Part shown: one piece after another, positions 1-5,858 of the stretch
How the letters are laid out: each line of letters opens with the position of its first letter
How positions within the stretch are numbered: the stretch's first letter is position 1
Assembly (NCBI GenBank): GCA_017631725.1
Contig: JAGBSS010000239.1
Location: 1-6,782, forward strand
Origin: Clostridia bacterium
GTDB lineage: Bacteria; Bacillota; Clostridia; Christensenellales; Borkfalkiaceae
Direction: 5' to 3'
Length of the DNA stretch: 6,782 nucleotides
Translations under genes and position numbers: made by a program
The notes under the pieces: generated by a model
Seen by the model: only the letters and a program-made list of their open reading frames with translations
Databases searched by the model: none
What the model was told of the DNA's origin: nothing

Positions 1-1
1 A

Positions 2-172
2 AGCAATAAGAAAAAGTGGATTGAAAAAATCGAATATATTGCAAGTTTAGATGAAAGTGAAAAACAAAAGTTAGATGCGCAGTTAAACGATTATATAACT
101 AATACTCTATGCGATAACAAAATAATTCATAATTATTACGATATGATAGATAAAGTAATAAAGGAGTTCTAA
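2..172 (+). CDS. C-terminal tail of an unidentified protein, possibly a glycosyltransferase (5' end outside window)
   Basis: An open frame runs from the window edge to a TAA at 170-172, giving the last 56 residues of a protein. The tail is lysine- and glutamate-rich and looks helical, with a tryptophan near the start (KKWIEKI), a charged stretch (LDESEKQKLD) and a hydrophobic-plus-tyrosine end (NYYDMIDKVIKEF). No catalytic motif is present, so the family cannot be assigned. Tails of this kind (Trp, amphipathic helices, a closing Tyr-rich helix) are common at the C-termini of GT-B fold glycosyltransferases, which would suit the context, but that is inference. The gene lies 7 bases upstream of the next one, and its last codons carry that gene's ribosome-binding site, so the two are probably co-transcribed. 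Confidence 0.6.
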   Translation, partial: SNKKKWIEKIEYIASLDESEKQKLDAQLNDYITNTLCDNKIIHNYYDMIDKVIKEF

Positions 173-179
173 AAGAGAA

Positions 180-1367
180 ATGACGGTAATTTATTTAGGT
201 TTATTATACACTAACGAAATGATAGAAAATCGTGAAAGATATTCATCTTACGGGCTTCAAATGGCACCACATGTTTTTCAAACTAATTTACTTCAAGGGT
301 TTGAAAATAATGGCGTTGAAGTGAAAGTGTTAAGTGTTCCACCTATTGGCTCTTTTCCTAAAAATTGTAAAAAATTATTTTTCAAAAAAGAAAAATGGGG
401 TAAAAATAATTATCAAATACCATATTTGAATTTGCCTATTATTAAGTGGTTTATTCAAGAGAAAAAAATATTAAAAGAAATTAAAAAAATAATAAAAGAG
501 AATAATGACGAAGATATTCGCATCGTTGCGTATTCTCCATATCTTCCTTTCTTAAATGCAATAAAGGAAATAAAGAAAAAATATCCTTTTATAAAAAGCA
601 ATATGATTGTCACTGACTGTGTCCCTGGTAGGGGTGATATGGAAAAATATATGACTAAAAGCGCTATAAGAAAGGGAAATATTGTTGTTAAACTTGCTAA
701 AAACGTAGATACGTTTGCATTATTGACAAAATATTTAGCAGATACCCTTGAAATAGGTAATAAGCCTTACGTTATAACTGAATGTATTTGCAATGAAAAC
801 CAAAAGGTTGCAACGGCTAAAGAAAAAAGCGAAAATATATTTTTATATGCGGGGTCTATATCGAAAGAATTTGGGGTAAATACGCTTGTAGAAGTATTTT
901 CTAAAATTGATAATGCTACGTTATGGATTTGCGGGAAAGGCGACTCTGAAGAATCTATAAATTACGTAAAAGATATGGCTAAAAAGCATAGCAATATAAA
1001 ATATTTAGGGTTCGTATCAAGGGAAGAAGTAAGCGAATTGACAGATAAATGTGATTTTTTAATAAATCCAAGAACACCTACGGGGACGTATACTAAATAT
1101 TCTTTCCCATCTAAAACTGCAGAATATATGATGTCAGGCAAGCCTACAATTATGTATAAACTTGAAGGCGTACTTGATAGTTATGATAATTATCTTAATT
1201 ATATTACTGCAACTGACCCTGATAATTTAAAAATAGAAATTGAAAATATTATAAATTCTGATTACAAAAAATTGCAAGAAAAAGCATTGCAAGCAAGAGA
1301 ATTTATGTTAAACAATAATAATTCTCAAAAACAAGCACAAAAAATTATAAATATAATGGAGAAATAA
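180..1367 (+). CDS. GT4-type glycosyltransferase (GT-B fold)
   Basis: Predicted cytoplasmic, sugar-nucleotide-dependent glycosyltransferase of 395 residues, the usual length for GT4 enzymes. The N-terminal half (about 1-200) has the acceptor-domain look, with a start MTVIYLGLLY and a segment QMAPHVFQTNLLQGFENNG (residues 27-45) like the Q-x-F-x-x-x-L-x-x-G-L helix of this class. The C-terminal donor domain shows FLYAGSISKEFGV (221-233), an acidic/glycine turn CGKGDSEE (251-258), KYLGFVSREEV (274-284), CDFLINPR (291-298) and the donor-binding block SFPSKTAEYMMSGKPTI (308-324) with E315. The first glutamate of the classical E-x7-E pair is replaced by Y307, which is common in the FPSK-x-x-EYM subgroup. 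No signal peptide or membrane segment is visible. The ATG at 180 is supported by AAGGAG at 161-166 (13-base spacing). The next gene starts 1 base after the stop. Donor and acceptor sugars cannot be predicted. Confidence 0.9.
   Translation: MTVIYLGLLYTNEMIENRERYSSYGLQMAPHVFQTNLLQGFENNGVEVKVLSVPPIGSFPKNCKKLFFKKEKWGKNNYQIPYLNLPIIKWFIQEKKILKEIKKIIKENNDEDIRIVAYSPYLPFLNAIKEIKKKYPFIKSNMIVTDCVPGRGDMEKYMTKSAIRKGNIVVKLAKNVDTFALLTKYLADTLEIGNKPYVITECICNENQKVATAKEKSENIFLYAGSISKEFGVNTLVEVFSKIDNATLWICGKGDSEESINYVKDMAKKHSNIKYLGFVSREEVSELTDKCDFLINPRTPTGTYTKYSFPSKTAEYMMSGKPTIMYKLEGVLDSYDNYLNYITATDPDNLKIEIENIINSDYKKLQEKALQAREFMLNNNNSQKQAQKIINIMEK
1358..1361 (+). promoter_or_regulatory. Ribosome-binding site deciding a GTG start
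   Basis: GGAG lies 7 bases upstream of the GTG at 1369, inside the last codons of the preceding glycosyltransferase gene. The spacing is good, and the first in-frame ATG (1441) falls inside the first membrane segment, so the GTG is the best start for the polymerase gene. Its position inside the upstream gene implies translational coupling. Confidence 0.7.
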
Positions 1368-1368
1368 A

Positions 1369-2568
1369 GTGATAGAGCAAAAAACACACAAGGCTACTAA
1401 CAATTTAATATTTTACTTAATTTTAGCATTGTTGTTTTTTATGGCAATGAATTTTAGTGCTAAATTTTTCTATTTTGCATTTGCAAGTATATTAGTATAT
1501 TTTGCTTTTCGATTTAATTTGCGCTTTGATTATACTTTTTTGGTGTATTTTGCCGTTTCTGCGATAATGGCTTATTTTCAATTTGAAGATGGGCTAAAGG
1601 CAATGCTTAGGGTTTTTGCTTCAACTGCAGTGTACGTTTTAGGTTTTAACTTAATAGTTGACGTGTTAAAATATAAAAATATCGATAAAAAAAGCGAAGT
1701 TTTGAGGCGATTATTTTTAATAATTATTGCCGTTGCGCTAGGAACTGCCGTCCATTTTATTCTTAACTATATTATAAACTACGGCAAAGATTTAGGTCGT
1801 AATACTATAGATATTTGGTCTGGGCAAATTGCATCTGCGACAAACCAAGCGACAATTGCTTGTATAATGTCGGGGCTTTCATGCGCGTTGATTATAAAAG
1901 CACCTAAACCCGTTTATAGGATTTTGGCAATATTGGTCACTATTTTTATTTTAACTTATAACCTAGTTTTAGCGGGAAGAACTATTATAGTTATTTACGC
2001 TACAGTTTTTTTGGTTGCTTTATTTTTCTATTTACAACAAACTAAAAACCTAAAAACCTTTATAAAAGTTATTATTTGGTTGTCGATTATAATTTTAGTT
2101 TGCGGTCTAATTTATAATAATAACCTGTTTGGAATAAAAGACACCATATTAAATTCGAACTTATACGATAGATTTTTCGGTAAAGATTCTATGGATTTAA
2201 CGGAAACGGGTAGAGGGGAAAAAAGAATATTTTTCCTTGCTCATTTGTTCGAATACCCTTTCGGTGGTTTAAATATGCGTAGTCAAGTTGGATACGCGCA
2301 CGATTTGTTGCTAGATGCATACGACGAATACAGTGTTTTTTGTGCTCTTTTATTAGTAGTAATACTAATTATAAGCATAAAAAATATGCTAAAATTTATT
2401 TTTAACGTAAACGTGCAATTAACTTATAGATTAATAATTTTATGCGTATATTTAGCGATTTATATTCAGTTCTTTTTAGAGCCTATTTTTGCAGGCGCTC
2501 CGTGGTTATACGTAATTTTTTGCTTATTAAACGGAGCGTTATCAGCTATAAATAGGCTAAAACTATAA
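1369..2568 (+). CDS. wzy: Wzy-type polysaccharide polymerase (O-antigen polymerase/ligase family)
   Basis: Predicted integral membrane polymerase that joins flipped repeat units on the outer face of the membrane in a Wzx/Wzy pathway. The 399-residue protein has about 10-11 hydrophobic helices (roughly 12-28, 31-48, 54-71, 82-100, 114-137, 160-177, 183-201, 203-222, 231-250, 322-340, 352-392). Between about 250 and 320 lies one large polar loop, the hallmark of the Wzy/WaaL superfamily. That loop holds TGRGEKRIFFLAHLFEYPFGG (280-300, key residues T280, G281, R282, P297, G299, G300), resembling the S/T-G-R...P-x-x-G-x-G pattern. It then has HDLLLDAYDEYS (311-322), resembling the H-N-x-x-L...E-x-G pattern with Asp in place of Asn. 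A second arginine motif, AGRTIIV (202-208), follows the membrane segment at 183-201. Primary sequence is poorly conserved in this family, so the assignment rests on topology, loop motifs and context. A ligase of the same superfamily is the main alternative. Confidence 0.8.
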   Translation: MIEQKTHKATNNLIFYLILALLFFMAMNFSAKFFYFAFASILVYFAFRFNLRFDYTFLVYFAVSAIMAYFQFEDGLKAMLRVFASTAVYVLGFNLIVDVLKYKNIDKKSEVLRRLFLIIIAVALGTAVHFILNYIINYGKDLGRNTIDIWSGQIASATNQATIACIMSGLSCALIIKAPKPVYRILAILVTIFILTYNLVLAGRTIIVIYATVFLVALFFYLQQTKNLKTFIKVIIWLSIIILVCGLIYNNNLFGIKDTILNSNLYDRFFGKDSMDLTETGRGEKRIFFLAHLFEYPFGGLNMRSQVGYAHDLLLDAYDEYSVFCALLLVVILIISIKNMLKFIFNVNVQLTYRLIILCVYLAIYIQFFLEPIFAGAPWLYVIFCLLNGALSAINRLKL

Positions 2569-2578
2569 TAGGTACATT

Positions 2579-2686
2579 ATGAAAATTTTACAAATCAACA
2601 CAATTTACCCTAATGGTAGTACGGGCAAAATAAAAATAGTTGAAACTAATATTGCGTTTAATCTAGCATGGGTAACGTTATGCTAA
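2579..2686 (+). pseudogene. Decayed N-terminus of a GT4-type glycosyltransferase
   Basis: An ATG at 2579 opens a 35-codon reading frame ending at TAA 2684-2686. Its first 18 residues, MKILQINTIYPNGSTGKI, match the characteristic start of a common GT4 subfamily (beta strand, then Q-I-N-x-x-Y and the G-S-T-G-K/R-I glycine loop). After that the similarity stops: the frame continues as KIVETNIAFNLAWVTLC and ends, while the family normally runs to about 350-400 residues. All three frames hit stops before the next gene begins at 2726, so no working enzyme can be made. The remnant starts 10 bases after the polymerase stop, the tight spacing of a former operon gene. The simplest reading is that a glycosyltransferase gene stood here and lost nearly all of its body. 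A functional 35-residue peptide cannot be excluded but has no visible support. Confidence 0.6.
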
Positions 2687-2716
2687 AAATCGTAAAATAT
2701 AAATGTTGTGTAACAT

Positions 2717-2721
2717 GGGGG
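2717..2721 (+). promoter_or_regulatory. Likely but atypical ribosome-binding site of the acyltransferase gene
   Basis: A run of five G lies 4 bases before the ATG at 2726. It is the only purine-rich element near the start and differs from the GGAG/AGGAG sites of the neighbouring genes. The next in-frame ATG (2780, residue 19) has no such element upstream, so 2726 remains the preferred start. Confidence 0.4.
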
Positions 2722-2725
2722 AAAA

Positions 2726-3364
2726 ATGTTAAGAACCATAAAAAATTTAGTAATTAAATTAAAAAATCGCACGTTAAGAATGGGTAAAAAGGCAAACGTT
2801 GGATATAGAAGTCGGTTTGAAGGGAATAACGCAATTGGTGCTAATACTAATTTTTCTGGCATAATGGGAAGGTGCTCCTATATGGGTGCAAATTGTTCTA
2901 TTGGTGCTAACGTGGGAAGATATTGTTCTATATCTTCGTACGTTCACACGGTAAGCGGTACACATCCTACTAAGGATTGGATAACTACTCATCCTGCATT
3001 TTTTTCAACTCAAAAGCAGTGCGGAATTTCTTACGTTAATGAAAATAAGTTTTGCGAAACGACATCAATTGTTCAAATAGGCAATGACGTGTGGATAGGA
3101 AGTGGAGTTAAAATTATAGGTGCTGTCAGTATTGGTGACGGTGCAATTATAGGTACTGGTGCAGTAGTGACTAAAGATGTTCCACCTTATGCGATTGTGG
3201 GTGGTGTTCCAGCTAAAGTGTTAAGATATAGATTTGAACCGGCTGAAATAGATAAATTATTAGAATTTAAGTGGTGGGAAAAAGATGAAGAATGGATTAA
3301 AAACAACGCCAAATATTTCAGCAACTTTAAATTATTTGAAGAAAATTGTTTAGGAGAGAAATAA
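2726..3364 (+). CDS. CatB-like hexapeptide-repeat O-acyltransferase
   Basis: Predicted cytoplasmic acyl-CoA-dependent transferase, most likely O-acetylating a sugar of the repeat unit. The 212-residue length is typical of the CatB/xenobiotic acetyltransferase-like class of left-handed beta-helix enzymes. Imperfect hexapeptide turns occur at 36-66 (AIGANT, SYMGAN, SIGANV). They are interrupted by a loop holding GTHPT, with H80 as the likely catalytic base, and resume at 117-150 (QIGNDVWIGSGVKI, SIGDGAIIGTGAVV). The acyl-CoA-binding segment AIVGGVPAKVLRYRF (156-170) follows. The C-terminus FKWWEKDEEWIKNN (181-194) matches the WW...I-x-x-N tail of this class. Drug acetylation, the activity of some family members, is unlikely given the position between glycosyltransferase genes. 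Serine acetyltransferase is also unlikely because the flanking domains are absent. The gene ends immediately before the next start codon. Confidence 0.92.
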   Translation: MLRTIKNLVIKLKNRTLRMGKKANVGYRSRFEGNNAIGANTNFSGIMGRCSYMGANCSIGANVGRYCSISSYVHTVSGTHPTKDWITTHPAFFSTQKQCGISYVNENKFCETTSIVQIGNDVWIGSGVKIIGAVSIGDGAIIGTGAVVTKDVPPYAIVGGVPAKVLRYRFEPAEIDKLLEFKWWEKDEEWIKNNAKYFSNFKLFEENCLGEK

Positions 3365-4528
3365 ATGAAGATAGTTCATATTTGTTTAGCGTGTTTTTAT
3401 GTTGAAGGAATGGGTTATCAAGAAAATTTATTGCCTAAATATCATGTTAAACAAGGTCATCAAGTTACAGTTTTAACAAATGATTATTCTTTTAATAAAA
3501 ACTATAAGACAGAAAAAAAAGCATTGAAAAATTACGTTAACAAAGACAACGTAAAAGTTAAAGTTTTAAATAGAACTTCGCGGTATGGCTGGTATTCAAG
3601 GTTTGGAGATTATGAAGGTATTATAGAATCTCTTTATGAAGAAAACCCAGACGTTATATTTGTGCACGGTGGTCAATTTATAGGATTAAAAGACGTTATA
3701 AAATATTGTAAAAATAATAGATACGTAAAATTATATATAGATCAACACGCAGATTATTATAATGCCAATATAAAATCTTTTAAAAAGAAAATAGCGCATA
3801 AGTATATTTACGGACATTGGATAAGAAAGGCTTGTAAATATGCTGAACGTTTTTGGGGTGTCACTCCTTGGAGATGTGAATTTTTAAAAGACGTATATAG
3901 TCTACCAAAAAAGAAAATAGACCTATTAGTTATGGGGGCGGATGACGAATACGTAGATTTAAAAAATAAAAACAATATAAGAGATAAAATACGCAAACAA
4001 TACGATATTAAAGATGATGATTTTTTAATTGTCACTGGTGGTAAGATTGATAAAGCCAAAAATATTCTTAATTTAATGCAGGCTATAAATGGCAAAGAAA
4101 ACGTTAAATTATTGGTGTTTGGAAGCCTTTTAGAAGACGCTAAACAAGAATTTAACGATATTTTAAGTAAAAGTAAAAACGTTATATATATTGGCTGGCT
4201 TGATTCAAATAAAGTTTACGATTATTTCTTTTCTGCAGATTTAGTTTGTTTCCCTGGAACGCATTCTGTTCTTTGGGAACAAGCGTGTGCGTGTAAAGTT
4301 CCTTGCCTATTTAAAAGGTGGGAAGGTATGGAACACGTAAACAACGGTGGAAATAGCGATTTTATTGATGACGTAAGTAGTGACGGTATTAGATTAAAAA
4401 TAGAAGAATTATTGTTTACCGAAAAATACTATAAAATGAAAGAGCATGCGGAGTCTGAAAAGACAGATATATATTTATATAGTAATATAGCAAAAAAATC
4501 TTTGGAGAGTTATAATGCTAATAAATAA
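3365..4528 (+). CDS. GT4-type glycosyltransferase, second in the operon
   Basis: Predicted cytoplasmic glycosyltransferase of 387 residues with a GT-B layout. The N-terminal domain starts MKIVHICLACFYVEGMGYQEN (1-21), followed by LPKYHVKQGHQVTVLT (23-38), the usual 'whole search, then G-H-x-V-x-V-x-T' pattern of GT4 proteins. The donor domain shows FLIVTGGKIDKAKN (220-233), KLLVFGS (248-254), VIYIGWLDSNKVYDYFFSAD (273-292) and THSVLWEQACACKVP (299-313). E305 is the likely donor-binding glutamate. The second glutamate expected eight residues earlier is replaced by P297. K227 and K230 in GGKIDKAKN fit the phosphate-binding lysine position. No membrane segment is present. AGGAGAG at 3352-3358 gives 6-base spacing to the ATG, which directly follows the stop of the acyltransferase gene. 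It is clearly different in sequence from the glycosyltransferase at 180-1367, so it probably makes a different linkage. The sugar specificity is unknown. Confidence 0.9.
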   Translation: MKIVHICLACFYVEGMGYQENLLPKYHVKQGHQVTVLTNDYSFNKNYKTEKKALKNYVNKDNVKVKVLNRTSRYGWYSRFGDYEGIIESLYEENPDVIFVHGGQFIGLKDVIKYCKNNRYVKLYIDQHADYYNANIKSFKKKIAHKYIYGHWIRKACKYAERFWGVTPWRCEFLKDVYSLPKKKIDLLVMGADDEYVDLKNKNNIRDKIRKQYDIKDDDFLIVTGGKIDKAKNILNLMQAINGKENVKLLVFGSLLEDAKQEFNDILSKSKNVIYIGWLDSNKVYDYFFSADLVCFPGTHSVLWEQACACKVPCLFKRWEGMEHVNNGGNSDFIDDVSSDGIRLKIEELLFTEKYYKMKEHAESEKTDIYLYSNIAKKSLESYNANK

Positions 4529-5858
4529 AATTAAAAGCATATTATCTAATAAAGCAATAAAAAACTCTTTTTGGATAATTAGCGAGCAAATATTCCAAAT
4601 GATAATTTCGTTGGTAGTTGGGGTTTTATCTGCAAGATATTTAGGGCCGTCAAATTACGGAACTCTTAATTACACGGCGTCATTTATATCTTTTTTCACT
4701 TCGGTGGCAACTTTGGGGTTAGACGGCGTTGTTATTATGAAAATAATAGCGCAACCTGAAAAAGAAGGGGAATTATTAGGGACGTCAATAATTTTTAGAA
4801 TAATTTCGGCGTTTTTATCTTCACTATTAATTCTTTTTCTTATTTATATTATAAACGGCAATAATACTATACTTTTAGTTTTGGCGGCGGTACAGTCACT
4901 TCAACTAATAATGATGTCTTTTAATATTTTCGATACTTATTTTCAAAGGCATTTAAAGTCTAAATACGTGTCGATAGCCAAAATGGTTGCTTGTATTCTA
5001 GTGGCTGCATATAGAATATATTTGCTTGCTACTAAAAAGAGCATTATTTGGTTTGCCTTTTCAAATACTTTTAGTTATTTGATTATTGCAGTGATATTAT
5101 CTATATCATATAAACGTGACAAGGGTAAAAAATTAACCGTAAACTTTAAAACTGGTTTTAGCGTTTTATCTGAAAGTTATCACTTTATTTTATCGGGACT
5201 TATGGTTGCCATATACGGGCAAATGGATAAAATAATGCTTGGAAGTATGCTTTCTGAAACAACGGTTGGCTTTTATACTGCTGCGGCTACTATTTGCACT
5301 ATGTGGATATTCGTTCCTACGGCAATAATTAATTCGTTTAGGCCCGTTATTATGGAACTTAAAACTAAGGGCGAAGAAAAGGAATATCTGCGTAGATTAC
5401 AGCAACTTTATTCTGCAATAATTTGGCTTTGCTTATTCGTTTCTTTAGTTGTTTTCCTTTTAGGTAATTTTATCGTTAAACTTTTATATGGAAGCGATTT
5501 TATAGAATCTGCTAATATATTAAAATTACTTATTTGGAGCGAAACGTTTTCAATGATAGGTACTGCAAGGGGTATATGGATTATAAGTGAAAAGAAAAAT
5601 AAATATACAAAGTATTATTTAGCAATAGGTTGCGTTGTAAATTTAATTTTAAACTTTTTACTAATTCCAAATTATGGTGCAGGTGGTGCGGCTTTTGCAA
5701 CTTTAATTACACAAATAACGACAAGTTTAATTGCTCCACTATTTTTTAAAGGGACAATGGTTCATACGAAGATTGTATTAGAAGCATTTATTTGTAAATG
5801 GTATTTTATAAAAGGAGAAGATAAAAATGGGGATAAAATCGGTATTGAAAAAGAGTAA
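4515..5858 (+). CDS. wzx: Wzx-type polysaccharide flippase (MOP/PST superfamily)
   Basis: Predicted inner-membrane flippase that moves the undecaprenyl-linked repeat unit across the membrane. The 447 residues form about 12 hydrophobic helices in two bundles, with only short loops. Family landmarks are FWIISEQIFQMI (19-30), RYLGPSNYGTLNYTASF (41-57), GLMVAIYGQMDKIMLGSMLS (228-247) with its acidic residue D238 in the seventh-helix region, VGFYTAAATI (251-260) and IPNYGAGGAAFATLITQ (384-400). These are typical of the PST/Wzx branch rather than of drug-exporting MATE proteins. GGAGAG at 4504-4509 gives 5-base spacing to the ATG. The gene overlaps the end of the preceding glycosyltransferase by 14 bases and the following ATP-grasp gene by 32 bases, which suggests coupled translation. 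Substrate specificity cannot be read from the sequence. Confidence 0.93.
   Translation: MLINKIKSILSNKAIKNSFWIISEQIFQMIISLVVGVLSARYLGPSNYGTLNYTASFISFFTSVATLGLDGVVIMKIIAQPEKEGELLGTSIIFRIISAFLSSLLILFLIYIINGNNTILLVLAAVQSLQLIMMSFNIFDTYFQRHLKSKYVSIAKMVACILVAAYRIYLLATKKSIIWFAFSNTFSYLIIAVILSISYKRDKGKKLTVNFKTGFSVLSESYHFILSGLMVAIYGQMDKIMLGSMLSETTVGFYTAAATICTMWIFVPTAIINSFRPVIMELKTKGEEKEYLRRLQQLYSAIIWLCLFVSLVVFLLGNFIVKLLYGSDFIESANILKLLIWSETFSMIGTARGIWIISEKKNKYTKYYLAIGCVVNLILNFLLIPNYGAGGAAFATLITQITTSLIAPLFFKGTMVHTKIVLEAFICKWYFIKGEDKNGDKIGIEKE
5811..5817 (+). promoter_or_regulatory. Ribosome-binding site fixing the start of the ATP-grasp gene
   Basis: AAAGGAG lies 9 bases before the ATG at 5827, inside the flippase coding region. 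It supports a start that overlaps the flippase gene by 32 bases. The next in-frame alternative, TTG at 5845, has no comparable element. Confidence 0.7.

Larger units (their letters stand above)
2569..2725 (+). other. Longest intergenic gap in the window, mostly filled by a gene remnant
   Basis: This 157-base gap stands out because every other junction here is 7 bases or less, or overlaps. It contains the glycosyltransferase remnant (2579-2686) and a short perfect inverted repeat, TAGCAT at 2664-2669 and ATGCTA at 2680-2685, around a 10-base loop. No T-run follows the repeat on either strand, so it is not a typical intrinsic terminator. I see no convincing -35/-10 pair with proper spacing. The downstream gene is therefore probably read from the same upstream transcript. 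Confidence 0.6.

Noticed and set aside
2664..2685. Inverted repeat TAGCAT...ATGCTA as an intrinsic terminator
   Set aside because: The stem is only 6 base pairs with four A/T pairs and a 10-base loop, and no T-run follows on either strand. It may be chance in AT-rich DNA.
2640..2703. Possible internal promoter before the acyltransferase gene (TTGAAA at 2640-2645; TTTAAT or TATAAA downstream)
   Set aside because: TTGAAA to TTTAAT leaves an 11-base spacer, too short. TATAAA at 2698 has no recognisable -35 element about 17 bases upstream.
2668..2757. Short frame starting MGNVMLKIV that runs into the acyltransferase gene
   Set aside because: It overlaps the real start in another frame, has no good ribosome-binding site and resembles no family I know. 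It is probably debris of the remnant.
2774..2992. 72-codon minus-strand frame opposite the acyltransferase gene
   Set aside because: It lies wholly within a well-supported gene on the other strand, has no recognisable domain, and its sequence reflects the repeated beta-helix codons read in antisense.
3808..4095. 95-codon minus-strand frame opposite the second glycosyltransferase
   Set aside because: It lies fully inside a strong GT4 gene on the other strand. Its hydrophobic and serine-rich content follows from reading Lys/Asp-rich codons in antisense.
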